Assembly: GCA_913054445.1 (NCBI GenBank) | Contig: CAJXIK010000015.1 | Location: 1 to 17,143, forward strand | Reading direction: 5' to 3' | Source of the DNA: an uncultured Bermanella sp. | GTDB lineage: Bacteria; Pseudomonadota; Gammaproteobacteria; Pseudomonadales; Oceanobacteraceae | Length of the DNA stretch: 17,143 bases | In this document: one piece after another, positions 1 to 8,156 of the stretch | Position numbering within the stretch: position 1 is the first letter of the stretch | How the letters are laid out: every line of letters starts with the position of its first letter | The notes under the pieces: model-generated | Told to the model about the DNA's origin: nothing | The model's database searches: none | What the model saw: only the letters and a program-made list of their open reading frames with translations | Translations under genes and position numbers: made by a program

Positions 1-55
1 AAAAAGCAAACAGGCCCACCCAGCCGTGTAACTTAAATAGGGTTTTATTATTCAT
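1..55 (-). CDS. PepSY-type inner-membrane protein, N-terminal fragment (runs off window)
   Basis: Reading the minus strand from the ATG at 55-53 gives MNNKTLFKLHGWVGLFAF and then leaves the window, so only 18 codons are seen. The K-L-H-G-W-V-G-L start is the typical first transmembrane segment of PepSY-associated membrane proteins, which in iron-uptake loci are thought to act as inner-membrane ferric-siderophore reductases. An in-frame TAA lies 18 bases upstream, so this ATG is the only available start; the ribosome site is weak (AAGG two bases before the ATG). It follows the receptor and lipoprotein genes on the same strand but lies beyond a strong terminator. The family call rests on few residues and on context. 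A different membrane protein with a similar first helix is possible. Confidence 0.6.
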   Translation of the reverse strand, partial: MNNKTLFKLHGWVGLFAF

Positions 56-78
56 GACCTTGAACCGTCGTTAAAACT

Positions 79-110
79 AAAAAAGACCATTATCCAAACG
101 GATAATGGTC
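79..110 (-). terminator. Rho-independent terminator after the receptor-lipoprotein unit
   Basis: A perfect 11-bp inverted repeat (GACCATTATCC at 85-95 and GGATAATGGTC at 100-110) with a 4-base loop is followed on the minus strand by six T residues (79-84). It lies 47 bases after the lipoprotein stop codon and 24 bases before the start of the PepSY-like gene. It can end the receptor-lipoprotein transcript or limit read-through into the next gene. Confidence 0.85.
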
Positions 111-136
111 ACTCGCTATCGCTGCGCTGCCATCTA

Positions 137-163
137 TTACTTAATTACTTAATTACTTAATTA
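137..163. repeat. Tandem 8-bp repeat (TTACTTAA, three copies plus TTA)
   Basis: Three exact head-to-tail copies of TTACTTAA at 137-144, 145-152 and 153-160 are followed by TTA. The lipoprotein stop codon (159-157, minus) lies inside it. Because the unit is 8 bases, each copy puts TAA into a different minus-strand frame, so the repeat forms a three-frame translation stop. It probably arose by replication slippage. Confidence 0.8.
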
Positions 164-1431
164 TATAGATCGAAGAAGCCTTTAATGGATTTCCCTTCAA
201 CCGTGGCACCCTTAGTGGCGGTAGCGGTGGCAACATCAATCTCATAGATATTTTTTGTCACGTCGCCATCAACCACGGCATCCACCATGACATAAACCTT
301 GCCGTCCATTACTTCGATGGAAGACGTCACCTGTTTAGTGTGAAGTGGCACACCCACAACGTCGGTGATGGTTTTTTCTGCTAGGTCGAGGATCACCAGC
401 TTAAGGACTGGGTTTGAATACGCCGACCATGGCACGCTCTCAAGTTCGGCAGTCGGTGTGAAGATGCGCGCGAGGGCCTTATCACCGCCTATGCTATCAA
501 ACCAAAATATTTCCATGCCTGCGCTTTGCTCTTCGATATTAAAGAAATAGTCGGCATCAAACTCTGTCTCGCCATTGGCAATGCGTAAGATTCCAGAAGG
601 ATTAATAGATGCAGGGTAGTGACCCGCGGCAACCGAGCCTGCGGAAAAACCATAGAGGTCGCCGTTTTCGGTTGTTATCAAGCCGGTAGTACTACCGTGT
701 ACGCCTATGTTACTGGTGCGCTCATCCGTGATAATTTTATTGGGAACAACCTTGCCCTCCTCATTAGCCGTCAGCGGATAATCAAATACGGCCACGTAAG
801 CGCTATTATTATCGGGTGTCGTGCTATTGCCAGCGTCATCGAACTTGAGATAAGGCACGAATAATTTATCGCCACGCACCTTTAACGCCGTGGGCCAAGG
901 CACGGTGCCTTCACCTTCCGTCCCGGTCGAGTCATCGTATATGCTATATAGGGTTTTACTGGTTGCGCGCCCCGTCGCGGCATCGGCGCTATACATCACC
1001 AATTCATCGTGCTGATACCAATATGCATTGGTTGCCAGCAAGGTCGCATCAGCCACATTACCGAAGGTCTCGAAAGAGTCTTCAAACAAGAAGGTATTGA
1101 TCTCTGCAACTTCGTTACTCTCATTCACTTTATAGGAGGTGGTCTTAAACTCACTATAGCCAGATACAAAGAGGGTGTTGCCAACAGGGTAATAGAAGTT
1201 CCAACCAGATTGCTCGAGCCCCGCCCCTTGTGCCGAGACAGTCCCCGCCATCACATCCTTTACTGACACCACAAACTCGGTGCTGCCTTCATCGTTATTA
1301 ACCAACCCTAGCGTAATGTTGCTTTCTGCTAGTTCTCGATCGTCAATGTCGGGAGACGCTGCATCATCACTGCCACAGCCAGCTAGACTTATTGCAAGTA
1401 TAAGACTGCTATATAATTTAGTACGACTCAT
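157..1431 (-). CDS. DUF4374-like lipoprotein partner of the TonB-dependent receptor
   Basis: 424 residues. A lipoprotein signal peptide is clear: basic start, hydrophobic stretch, lipobox LAGC with the lipid-modified Cys at residue 19, then Gly and Ser, so no Asp retention signal; outer-membrane anchoring is expected. The rest is beta-rich with repeated strand patterns and no catalytic motif. Its opening (FVVSVKD, then GWNFYYPVGNTLFVSGY) resembles DUF4374 proteins, which are predicted beta-propellers; the Bacteroides xenosiderophore protein XusB is, as I recall, of this kind. The start is supported by TAAGGGAA six to seven bases upstream. It follows the receptor gene by 42 bases and surely shares its transcript. 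Inferred role: an outer-membrane lipoprotein that binds the ferric siderophore and hands it to the receptor. The family assignment is from pattern memory and needs a profile search. Confidence 0.65.
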   Translation of the reverse strand: MSRTKLYSSLILAISLAGCGSDDAASPDIDDRELAESNITLGLVNNDEGSTEFVVSVKDVMAGTVSAQGAGLEQSGWNFYYPVGNTLFVSGYSEFKTTSYKVNESNEVAEINTFLFEDSFETFGNVADATLLATNAYWYQHDELVMYSADAATGRATSKTLYSIYDDSTGTEGEGTVPWPTALKVRGDKLFVPYLKFDDAGNSTTPDNNSAYVAVFDYPLTANEEGKVVPNKIITDERTSNIGVHGSTTGLITTENGDLYGFSAGSVAAGHYPASINPSGILRIANGETEFDADYFFNIEEQSAGMEIFWFDSIGGDKALARIFTPTAELESVPWSAYSNPVLKLVILDLAEKTITDVVGVPLHTKQVTSSIEVMDGKVYVMVDAVVDGDVTKNIYEIDVATATATKGATVEGKSIKGFFDLYN

Positions 1432-1473
1432 ATTTTTTCCCTTAGTAATATATGATTTTTAACAACTTTTAAT

Positions 1474-3660
1474 TTATTGCGAGTACCTAAACTTCAAATA
1501 AAAGGCACGGCCAGGTTTTTGTATCTTGTGATTATCGTAGACTCGTTCGTCGGTAATATTGCTTGCATTTAAAGATATATTATAAGTACCGTAAGCCATC
1601 GAATATTCGATATTGATATCGTGAGTTAATTGCGTTGGAATATCCCGTTTAAATTCTTTATCTCCAGAGCTCTCTGAATACAGAAAATAACGCTCTACAT
1701 AGTGACTACTCCAATGAAACGAGAGTGCGTCGTAATTTTGGGTAATATGCTTGTAACCCGTACGCAAATTGGCGTACAAATAAGGCTTATTAGGTAAACG
1801 CTCCCCATATTGAGAGTTACTCGATCCATCCAGCAAGGTTTTAGTCTTATTGATTACATCTTGATACGTGCCATTTAGTTGCAGGTCAAAACTCTGGTTC
1901 CAGTTAAAAGAAAAAGCGGTTTCGATACCGGTAACTTCTACACGGCTGGTATTTTTATAAATGCCAGTAATAACCTGATCAGGATCAAAACTGATAAAAT
2001 CGTCGGCATCTCGATAGAAGCCATTTATCTCACTCTTCATAAATAGCTTGGCCACTTGCGATTGGGATATGAATCCGATGTTTAAGTTATCGCTGACCTC
2101 TGATTTTAAATTTGGATTGGCACGAATAGCCTGGCCACTGCCTAGGATTTCATCTGGCTCGGGCAGGCGGTAAGCTTTTTCATAGGATATTTTTATCTGC
2201 TTAGCCGCCGATAGTTGATACTGCAACCCAAAGCCGTAACCCGTATCGGATAGGCTTATTCGAGTATTATCATCCTGTTCGATGCCGTCAATTTCCTGCC
2301 AAGAGCCTATTTTCGTCGTATAATCGTAACGTTTAGCAAACAGGTTTATATTCAAATCTTCTTCAAGCATGAACCTAGAGTAATTAAAACCAATCACATT
2401 TTTTTCGATTGAATTAGGTAGCGTAAAATTTTTGTTAACGGTATCGACACTGTCGTCGCCATTACGATCCAATTGATTTGCCGACACATTAAGAGACAAG
2501 ATAGTATCTTGATTGTAGTTATAATCAGCAGATAGGTTTAGACGTAGCACTTTGTCTTCTAGCTCGAAAACAGAGAGGTTTTTAAATTCACCCTGAGTGG
2601 TTGTCGGCTTAACGGTGAAGTTGCCCTGCCAATCATAACTGCGGGCGGCGGTGTCATAAAAAGTCTCGGTAATGGTGCCGCTTAAAACATACGACTTTAT
2701 AAAAATACGTTCGAACTGCTTCTTATATAAACCAGATAACAATCGCGTCTCATTGCGACTATAAAACTCACCATAAACCAAGTTTATTGATTTTTCTGGA
2801 TGCTGTTTGTTATCTTTATTATCGGCGTAGGTTAGGTTAAAAGAGAGTTCATCGGCCCAGGAAAAACGGCTGCTACCCGCTTTTAACGACATCATGTTCG
2901 ACTCGTATTCGTCGTTAAAACGCTTTACGGAAATATTCCCTAGTATATTACCTAGATCATCGGTAACCGGCACGGCATCCATCGTATAATCGTTATCCGA
3001 ATAATTAAAGTAAGCAGATCCCCGAATAAAATAACCAGCTGAATTGGCTGCTTGACCAAGTAAGGCGATACGATGCGTATTAAAGGAACCGTAAGAATAT
3101 GATGCATCGACAATGTCTTCACGCAGGTCTGGGGTAATAATATTGATGGCTCCCGCTAGCGCATCCGACCCTAAGCTAACCGGCACGACACCTTTAAATA
3201 CCTCCACCCTCTCCACTAAGTTTATTGGCATATTATTCAAGCCAAGTGCCGAACCAAAATTTTCCATGGGAATGCCATCCATGAAATAGCGAACCTGGTC
3301 CCCCGACAAACCGTTTAATGACAAGTCATAAGCCGAACCTAGGCCGCCGCTTTCGCGCACGACAATGCCCGGGGTCTCATTGAGCAGTTGGCTAATATTC
3401 TTGGTGCTGTTTAGGTATGCGTCCGTGGAGATAACATCCACATTAAAACCAGAACGTTCAATCTTATTGATGCCAATAGAGCCACTGACCGAGATGACCT
3501 CCAGCTCTTTTTCCTCGGCATGAACCTCACGCGCGGCAGCTATGCGCTTGGCGGGGCTAGTGTCATCCGCCGCTTCAGCGTGTGCCAAGGCATGACAAGC
3601 CATAAGAATAAAGCCAGTCAGGACATTGTTTTTGAGGGTTTTAGAGTTATTACTCGGCAC
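1474..3660 (-). CDS. TonB-dependent outer-membrane receptor, probably for a ferric siderophore
   Basis: 728 residues, normal for the family. There is a Sec signal peptide (cleavage likely after AHA, residue 28), a TonB-box-like segment LEVISVS near residues 53-59, and a plug domain at about 66-180 with the hallmark ERVEVFKG (150-157) followed by GSDALAGAINIIT. The remainder is a 22-strand-type barrel with alternating aromatic and polar residues; the protein ends KFRYSQ. The start is preceded by AAGGTG at eight bases. It is transcribed divergently from the siderophore biosynthesis operon, from a promoter overlapped by a Fur-like site, and is followed by the lipoprotein gene. From context it imports the ferric form of the hydroxamate made next door, although a foreign siderophore cannot be excluded. 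Confidence 0.93.
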   Translation of the reverse strand: MPSNNSKTLKNNVLTGFILMACHALAHAEAADDTSPAKRIAAAREVHAEEKELEVISVSGSIGINKIERSGFNVDVISTDAYLNSTKNISQLLNETPGIVVRESGGLGSAYDLSLNGLSGDQVRYFMDGIPMENFGSALGLNNMPINLVERVEVFKGVVPVSLGSDALAGAINIITPDLREDIVDASYSYGSFNTHRIALLGQAANSAGYFIRGSAYFNYSDNDYTMDAVPVTDDLGNILGNISVKRFNDEYESNMMSLKAGSSRFSWADELSFNLTYADNKDNKQHPEKSINLVYGEFYSRNETRLLSGLYKKQFERIFIKSYVLSGTITETFYDTAARSYDWQGNFTVKPTTTQGEFKNLSVFELEDKVLRLNLSADYNYNQDTILSLNVSANQLDRNGDDSVDTVNKNFTLPNSIEKNVIGFNYSRFMLEEDLNINLFAKRYDYTTKIGSWQEIDGIEQDDNTRISLSDTGYGFGLQYQLSAAKQIKISYEKAYRLPEPDEILGSGQAIRANPNLKSEVSDNLNIGFISQSQVAKLFMKSEINGFYRDADDFISFDPDQVITGIYKNTSRVEVTGIETAFSFNWNQSFDLQLNGTYQDVINKTKTLLDGSSNSQYGERLPNKPYLYANLRTGYKHITQNYDALSFHWSSHYVERYFLYSESSGDKEFKRDIPTQLTHDINIEYSMAYGTYNISLNASNITDERVYDNHKIQKPGRAFYLKFRYSQ

Positions 3661-3718
3661 GACGGATACACCTTGTGGTCTTGCGTCTTAATCAACGACA
3701 CCCCTTACCAGGCCATAT

Positions 3719-3737
3719 GGTAATGAGTCTCATTAGG
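3719..3737. promoter_or_regulatory. Fur-like operator overlapping the receptor promoter
   Basis: The core TAATGAGTCTCATTA (3721-3735) is a perfect 7-1-7 inverted repeat. The 19-base window matches the classical Fur box GATAATGATAATCATTATC at 13 of 19 positions by eye. It overlaps the -10 element and predicted transcript start of the receptor promoter, the position expected for iron-dependent repression. Confidence 0.75.
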
Positions 3738-3763
3738 ATATGGTAATAAACCTCTAATATCAA
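3735..3763 (-). promoter_or_regulatory. Promoter of the receptor-lipoprotein operon
   Basis: On the minus strand, TTGATA (3763-3758, five of six to the -35 consensus) is followed by a 17-base spacer and TATCCT (3740-3735, four of six to the -10). The predicted start is near 3728, in the centre of the Fur-like palindrome, leaving a leader of about 68 bases before the receptor ATG. Confidence 0.6.
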
Positions 3764-3876
3764 TGAGTTTTATTCTCTACTTCCGAATCGTAAAGGACCC
3801 ACCACAATCGAACCTTCTTATCTCCACCCCTTTTATTCACAAAAATCAAGTAGGGCACGCGCCTCGCACTCTTTAA

Positions 3877-3905
3877 TTGCAAATGATAATCTAACTCATT
3901 ATGAT
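3877..3905 (+). promoter_or_regulatory. Promoter of the siderophore biosynthesis operon
   Basis: TTGCAA (3877-3882), a 17-base spacer and TATGAT (3900-3905) form a sigma-70-like promoter lying almost exactly over the Fur-like sites at 3879-3903. The start would be near 3912, about 60 bases before the decarboxylase ATG. TATAAA at 3912-3917 is an alternative -10 but lacks a good -35 partner. Confidence 0.5.
3879..3903. promoter_or_regulatory. Two overlapping Fur-like operators of the biosynthesis operon
   Basis: Two overlapping 19-base windows resemble the Fur consensus: 3879-3897 (13 of 19, containing AATGATAATC) and 3885-3903 (14 of 19, GATAAT at one end and CATTAT at the other). They are offset by six bases, the usual spacing for Fur dimers packed side by side. 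They cover the -35 to -10 region of the predicted promoter, so iron repression of the operon is expected. Confidence 0.75.
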
Positions 3906-3973
3906 TACGGTTATAAATATAGGCAGCGCAAGCCAAAGAGCTGTCCAGACAAATTTGACTAAGAGGGTCTGCC

Positions 3974-5587
3974 ATGGGCAGCTTGGACGTTTTAGAATAC
4001 CTGGGCATGCACACCAGCAAGCACCAACACAACACAGGTGAAGACGATTTCATTTTTCATGAAGATAATTTACAGAGGTACGAATCCAGTATCTTGAATG
4101 CCCTCGCACTCATTAAGAAAACCATTGGCAACAACGAGAAGCCCTTTAGCGGCATCCTCCCCCATGAACTTGCGAGCCAGTTTGCAGGCATCGACCTAGA
4201 CACACCCCTAGGCTCGGTGGACGCGGCACTCAAAGAGATTGAAAGCATTTACCTCAAGGATGCGGTGTTTTTTCACAATAAAAAATACCTCGCTCATTTA
4301 AACTGCCCTGTGGTTTATCCTGCTGTGATGGCCGAACTGATACTCAGCTCGATCAATTCCTCCATGGATACCTGGGACCAGAGTGTGGGTGGCACACTCA
4401 TCGAACAAAAGATCATCGACTGGAGCTGCGAGCATTTAAAACTTGGCCAACAAGCCGATGGAGTCTTCACCTCCGGCGGCTCCCAGGCCAACCTCATGGC
4501 CATGTTACTGGCGCGGGATCATTACTGTCACACTCAGCTTAATCAGCATTCCAATAAGCATTGCGGCCTCCCCGAATGCGCCAATAAGTTTCGTATTTTT
4601 ACCTCGGAGATGAGTCACTTCAGCGTACAAAAATCTGCCGCCTTGCTGGGTCTGGGTTATGACGCGGTGATCACCGTGGATTGCGACCATAAATTTAAGA
4701 TGAAGGCCGCCGCGCTGCGTAAGGCCATCGCTGCCGCTAAAAATAGCGGGCTAATACCCATCGCCGTCATGGCCACCGCCGGCACCACGGACTTTGGCAG
4801 CATAGACCCCCTGCATCAGATTGCGGATATCTGTGACGAATTCGGCCTCTGGATGCACGCCGATGCCGCCTATGGTTGCGGGCTCATGGCATCCAACACC
4901 CGTCGCCACTTGTTGTCTGGTATCGAACGCGCAGATTCCATCACCATGGATTATCACAAATCATTTTTACAGCCGGTGAGCTCCAGCGCATTCTTAGTGA
5001 AGGATAAGGCAAATCTAAATTTTGTTACCCACCACGCGGAATATCTCAATCCATTGAGTGCACACCAGGAAGGCACGCCCAACCTAGTCAACAAGAGCCT
5101 ACAGACCACCCGGCGCTTCGATGCGCTTAAACTTTGGTTAACCTTAAGAATCATGGGCCTAGAAAATATTGGCCGCGTATTCGATCAGGTTTGTGCGCTA
5201 GCTAGGTCGTCTCACTTGTTGTGTTCCTTAGACCCAGACCTAGACGTGATCCACGAACCCGAGCTGAGTACTCTGGTTTTTCGCTTTAATCCAGCACTGC
5301 CTGCCATCAACCATAGCCATGCTCATGATTTACTCGTGGACAAGTGTAACCAACACATCCGCAAGGCCATCTTCCGTTCCGGCGAGGCCGTCATCGCCGG
5401 CACTAGGGTTTATGATCGATCGTATCTTAAATTCACCCTGCTTAACCCACAAACCTCCCTGTTGGATATTCAGAGTGTGTTAAAGCTTATAAAGCAGCAC
5501 GGCTTCGAATATTTACAAAAACATACAGAACGTCAATCCACGCTTATTCCCGCACTTACTAACAAGACACTCGAGGTGACTCTGTAA
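3974..5587 (+). CDS. bibA: PLP-dependent diamine-forming decarboxylase (DesA/BibA-like, probably lysine decarboxylase)
   Basis: 537 residues, a group II (aromatic-amino-acid/glutamate type) PLP decarboxylase. Visible signatures: TSGGSQANLMAML, the PLP-nitrogen-binding Asp297 in HADAAYG, and the Schiff-base Lys329 in MDYHKSFLQP. The start has AAGAGGG six bases upstream. In hydroxamate NIS pathways such an enzyme (DesA for desferrioxamine) converts lysine to cadaverine. The close relatives acting on 2,4-diaminobutyrate normally sit beside a diaminobutyrate aminotransferase gene, which is absent here, so lysine or ornithine is the better guess. The gene heads the biosynthesis operon just downstream of Fur-like sites and overlaps the next gene by one base (TAATG). 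Family very sure; substrate not readable from sequence. Confidence 0.88.
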   Translation: MGSLDVLEYLGMHTSKHQHNTGEDDFIFHEDNLQRYESSILNALALIKKTIGNNEKPFSGILPHELASQFAGIDLDTPLGSVDAALKEIESIYLKDAVFFHNKKYLAHLNCPVVYPAVMAELILSSINSSMDTWDQSVGGTLIEQKIIDWSCEHLKLGQQADGVFTSGGSQANLMAMLLARDHYCHTQLNQHSNKHCGLPECANKFRIFTSEMSHFSVQKSAALLGLGYDAVITVDCDHKFKMKAAALRKAIAAAKNSGLIPIAVMATAGTTDFGSIDPLHQIADICDEFGLWMHADAAYGCGLMASNTRRHLLSGIERADSITMDYHKSFLQPVSSSAFLVKDKANLNFVTHHAEYLNPLSAHQEGTPNLVNKSLQTTRRFDALKLWLTLRIMGLENIGRVFDQVCALARSSHLLCSLDPDLDVIHEPELSTLVFRFNPALPAINHSHAHDLLVDKCNQHIRKAIFRSGEAVIAGTRVYDRSYLKFTLLNPQTSLLDIQSVLKLIKQHGFEYLQKHTERQSTLIPALTNKTLEVTL

Positions 5588-6954
5588 TGTCCCAAAAAGT
5601 ATATGATTTTATCGCCATCGGCCTAGGGCCGTTCAACCTAAGTTTGGCCTGTTTAAGCGACAACATAGAGCAACTTAATGGCATAGTGCTGGAGCAAAAG
5701 CCTGAGTTTAATTGGCACCCGGGTATGATGCTGGAGAGTGCCCATCTGCAAACCCCCTTCATGTCAGACCTAGTGACACTGGCCGATCCCAGCCATAAGT
5801 TAAGTTTCTTGAACTACATCAAACAACAGGGGCGTTTATATTCGTTTTATATTCGCGAGAACTTCTATTTAATGCGCAGCGAATACAACCAGTATTGCCA
5901 GTGGGCAAGCCAGCAGGTCAGCAACATTCGTTTTAATCAGGCTGTCACCCGCGTGGAATATAACGCCAGCGAAAAACACTATGAAATAACCTGCCGTCAC
6001 AGCCAATCGAAAGAACCAAAAATTTATCTAACTCGTAAGCTTATTTTGGGAACCGGGCCAGCACCCTACATTCCGCCATGTTGCGAGGGGCTGAGCGATA
6101 GCCTCATTCACTCCTCCCATTACCTGCCCAACAAACAAGGCCTGCAACGGCAAGACAGCATCACCATAGTAGGAGGTGGGCAGAGTGCCGCCGAAATCTA
6201 TTATGATCTTCTACAGGAGATTGATGTATACGGTTATGAGTTAAACTGGGTCACACGCTCGCCGCGCTTCTTTCCCTTAGAATACAGCAAACTCACCCTA
6301 GAGATGACCTCTCCCGAGTACGTGGATTATTTTTACGCCCTGCCAGAAGCGCGTAAGCAAACATTAATTGCCAGCCAAAAGAACCTCTACAAGGGTATTA
6401 ATAGCAGTTTAATAAATGAAATATACGACCTGCTCTATGTGAAACGCCTATCGGCCGACTTCACCACCAACATTTTAAGCAACAGCACTTTAAAGAATGT
6501 GGAACTTGAGACTAATGGCCAACGCCTGAAATTATCTTTCTTACAAGAAGAACAGCAACAAGAGTACACGCTAAATACCGCCTCTGTGGTGCTGGCCACC
6601 GGCTACCAAGCTTCTCTTCCTGATTTTTTAGCCCCCATCACGCAACGCATTCAATGGAACCAGCAGGGCCAATTCGATGTAAAGAGAAATTACAGCATAG
6701 ACAAACAAGGGGAGGAAATTTTCATACAAAACGCCGAGCTACACACCCATGGCTTTGTCTCCCCCGACTTGGGCATGGCCTGTTACCGCAACAGCTGTAT
6801 CATTCGAGACTTGTTAGGGTATGAGTTTTATCCCATCGAAAAACGCATCGCCTTCCAGCAATTTTCCACGCCAAAAAATCAACAAGCTGGCCAGTTTAAA
6901 CAAACAGGTAAGGTGAAATCCAGCGCCAGCCTCGCAGCGGAGTTTGACGCCTGA
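5587..6954 (+). CDS. bibB: FAD/NADPH-dependent amine N-hydroxylase (DesB/BibB-like siderophore monooxygenase)
   Basis: 455 residues, the usual length of the IucD/AlcA/DesB/PvdA family. The FAD-binding GLGPFN (12-17), the NADPH-binding GGGQSAAE (196-203) and the ATGYQ motif (337-341) are intact. The enzyme hydroxylates the terminal amine of the diamine to give the N-hydroxyamine that becomes the hydroxamate. Its ATG overlaps the decarboxylase stop by one base, with GAGGTGA upstream, and its own stop overlaps the next start (TGATG), so the genes are translationally coupled. N-hydroxycadaverine or N-hydroxyputrescine is the expected product, given the neighbouring decarboxylase. Confidence 0.92.
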   Translation: MSQKVYDFIAIGLGPFNLSLACLSDNIEQLNGIVLEQKPEFNWHPGMMLESAHLQTPFMSDLVTLADPSHKLSFLNYIKQQGRLYSFYIRENFYLMRSEYNQYCQWASQQVSNIRFNQAVTRVEYNASEKHYEITCRHSQSKEPKIYLTRKLILGTGPAPYIPPCCEGLSDSLIHSSHYLPNKQGLQRQDSITIVGGGQSAAEIYYDLLQEIDVYGYELNWVTRSPRFFPLEYSKLTLEMTSPEYVDYFYALPEARKQTLIASQKNLYKGINSSLINEIYDLLYVKRLSADFTTNILSNSTLKNVELETNGQRLKLSFLQEEQQQEYTLNTASVVLATGYQASLPDFLAPITQRIQWNQQGQFDVKRNYSIDKQGEEIFIQNAELHTHGFVSPDLGMACYRNSCIIRDLLGYEFYPIEKRIAFQQFSTPKNQQAGQFKQTGKVKSSASLAAEFDA

Positions 6955-8156
6955 TGGGATTAAAATACTGCCTGATCTTGCTCACCCTAGTATCCGTCGT
7001 CGCGGACACTATGCTGCTGCCTTTTTATCCTCAGTTTTTTGCCGTGGCCTTTAACATGCACAGCCCAGAGCATGTGGGATTCTACATCGCCGCCTGCTGC
7101 CTCACGGTGATGACCGCCTTCCCATTGTGGGCCAAAGTTGCCAAACATTTTAACGAATTGCATATTTGGGTCTACACCCAAGTTATAGCGGGCGCACTGG
7201 GTATCTATTGTTACTACACAAACTCCCTATTGGATTTCTGGATCGCCAGCCAGATCATGCTGGTATTCAAGGCCAGCTATCTATTGATCTACCCTTTTGT
7301 CATGCGCCTGGAAGAAAAAGACCAGCGACTGGGCATGGTGGGTTTATTTTCTGTGTTGATGCATTTTGGGGGCATCGGCGGTGCCCTACTGGGGGGGCTT
7401 ACCTTGCAGTGGTTCGATGCTAAAGATATCTACCTGATCATGGCCGCGTCGGATGCACTGCAAGTATTGGTGTGCCTGTACCTGATATTCAAATTAAACA
7501 TCCCTTTGCGAGTGAAACGAAGCGCTATCAGCCGTAAGAAAGAAGCCAGTAAGATCATCACCGGCGGCCAGTATTTTATATTAAAACTGGGCATAGTCAC
7601 CGCACTGTTTTATTTCAGTGCCTTCTTGATCCGACCATTTTTCGCCAGCTATTGGCAAACCATCAGTCAAGGAAATAGCGAGATTGTCTCGGCACTAGTG
7701 TATTCCATACCCGCCGGCGTGGCTCTGCTGTGCTTACTGCTGAGCTACAGGTTTTCATCCAGTCAATCCAATTTTCAAATCATCAGTCGGGCGCTGTGCA
7801 TCGGCATGCTGGGATTAGTTCTCCAAGGATCTCAGGAACCCTGGATAGTAATAGTGGGGCGCTGCATATTTGGTTTCGCCATGTATCAGGCAAGCGTGCG
7901 CCTAGAAGTATTTTTATTTAATGTGAGCCAGCCTGAAAACTATGGTAGGGATTACAGCAAGATTCATTTGTTCCAGAATGCAGGCCTCATATTAGCCTCC
8001 TTCGCTACCGGCTATCTGGCAACCACATGGGATGCCAACCTGCCATTCTTGCTGGCAATGGGCGGATTCTTTGTCACCCTGTCACTTTTTTATTGGTTAT
8101 TTAAGCCTAGGGTAGCAGAGCAAACACATGGCCCTCGTCCGATGGCCGACGCCTAA
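6954..8156 (+). CDS. MFS transporter, probable siderophore exporter
   Basis: 400 residues with about twelve hydrophobic segments and a basic loop in the middle (RVKRSAISRKKEASK, about residues 182-197), the usual MFS arrangement of two six-helix halves. The N terminus opens with the first helix (YCLILLTLVSVVADTMLLPFYPQF). GGAG lies eleven bases upstream of the start, which overlaps the monooxygenase stop codon by one base. It sits between the hydroxylase and the synthetase genes, so export of the finished hydroxamate is the likely role, as for MFS exporters in alcaligin and legiobactin loci. Import of the ferric siderophore across the inner membrane is an alternative that sequence alone cannot rule out, since no ABC permease is seen in the window. 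Confidence 0.85.
   Translation: MGLKYCLILLTLVSVVADTMLLPFYPQFFAVAFNMHSPEHVGFYIAACCLTVMTAFPLWAKVAKHFNELHIWVYTQVIAGALGIYCYYTNSLLDFWIASQIMLVFKASYLLIYPFVMRLEEKDQRLGMVGLFSVLMHFGGIGGALLGGLTLQWFDAKDIYLIMAASDALQVLVCLYLIFKLNIPLRVKRSAISRKKEASKIITGGQYFILKLGIVTALFYFSAFLIRPFFASYWQTISQGNSEIVSALVYSIPAGVALLCLLLSYRFSSSQSNFQIISRALCIGMLGLVLQGSQEPWIVIVGRCIFGFAMYQASVRLEVFLFNVSQPENYGRDYSKIHLFQNAGLILASFATGYLATTWDANLPFLLAMGGFFVTLSLFYWLFKPRVAEQTHGPRPMADA

Larger units (their letters stand above)
3661..3973. other. Divergent intergenic control region
   Basis: 313 bases separate the receptor gene (minus) from the decarboxylase gene (plus). The receptor-side promoter and Fur-like site lie at 3719-3763 and the biosynthesis-side promoter with two overlapping Fur-like sites at 3877-3905. 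I see no convincing gene, hairpin terminator or repeat in the roughly 110 bases between them. A minus-strand open frame across 3760-4053 covers the operators and is judged spurious. Confidence 0.8.

Noticed and set aside
85..110. ATTATC/GATAAT inverted repeat considered as a Fur box
   Set aside because: The arms face the wrong way (ATTATCC then GGATAAT, the reverse of the Fur arrangement) and the long perfect stem followed by T6 is fully explained as a terminator.
3760..4053. 97-residue minus-strand open frame across the divergent region and the start of the decarboxylase gene
   Set aside because: It covers the biosynthesis operators and promoter and the first codons of a well-supported gene, shows no recognisable domain, and its composition looks like translated non-coding DNA.
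3974..5587. Reading the decarboxylase as a 2,4-diaminobutyrate decarboxylase of a rhizobactin-like pathway
   Set aside because: No diaminobutyrate aminotransferase gene is present in the window and the fusion synthetase is BibC-like rather than a citrate-using pair, so a lysine or ornithine substrate fits better; not excluded by sequence.
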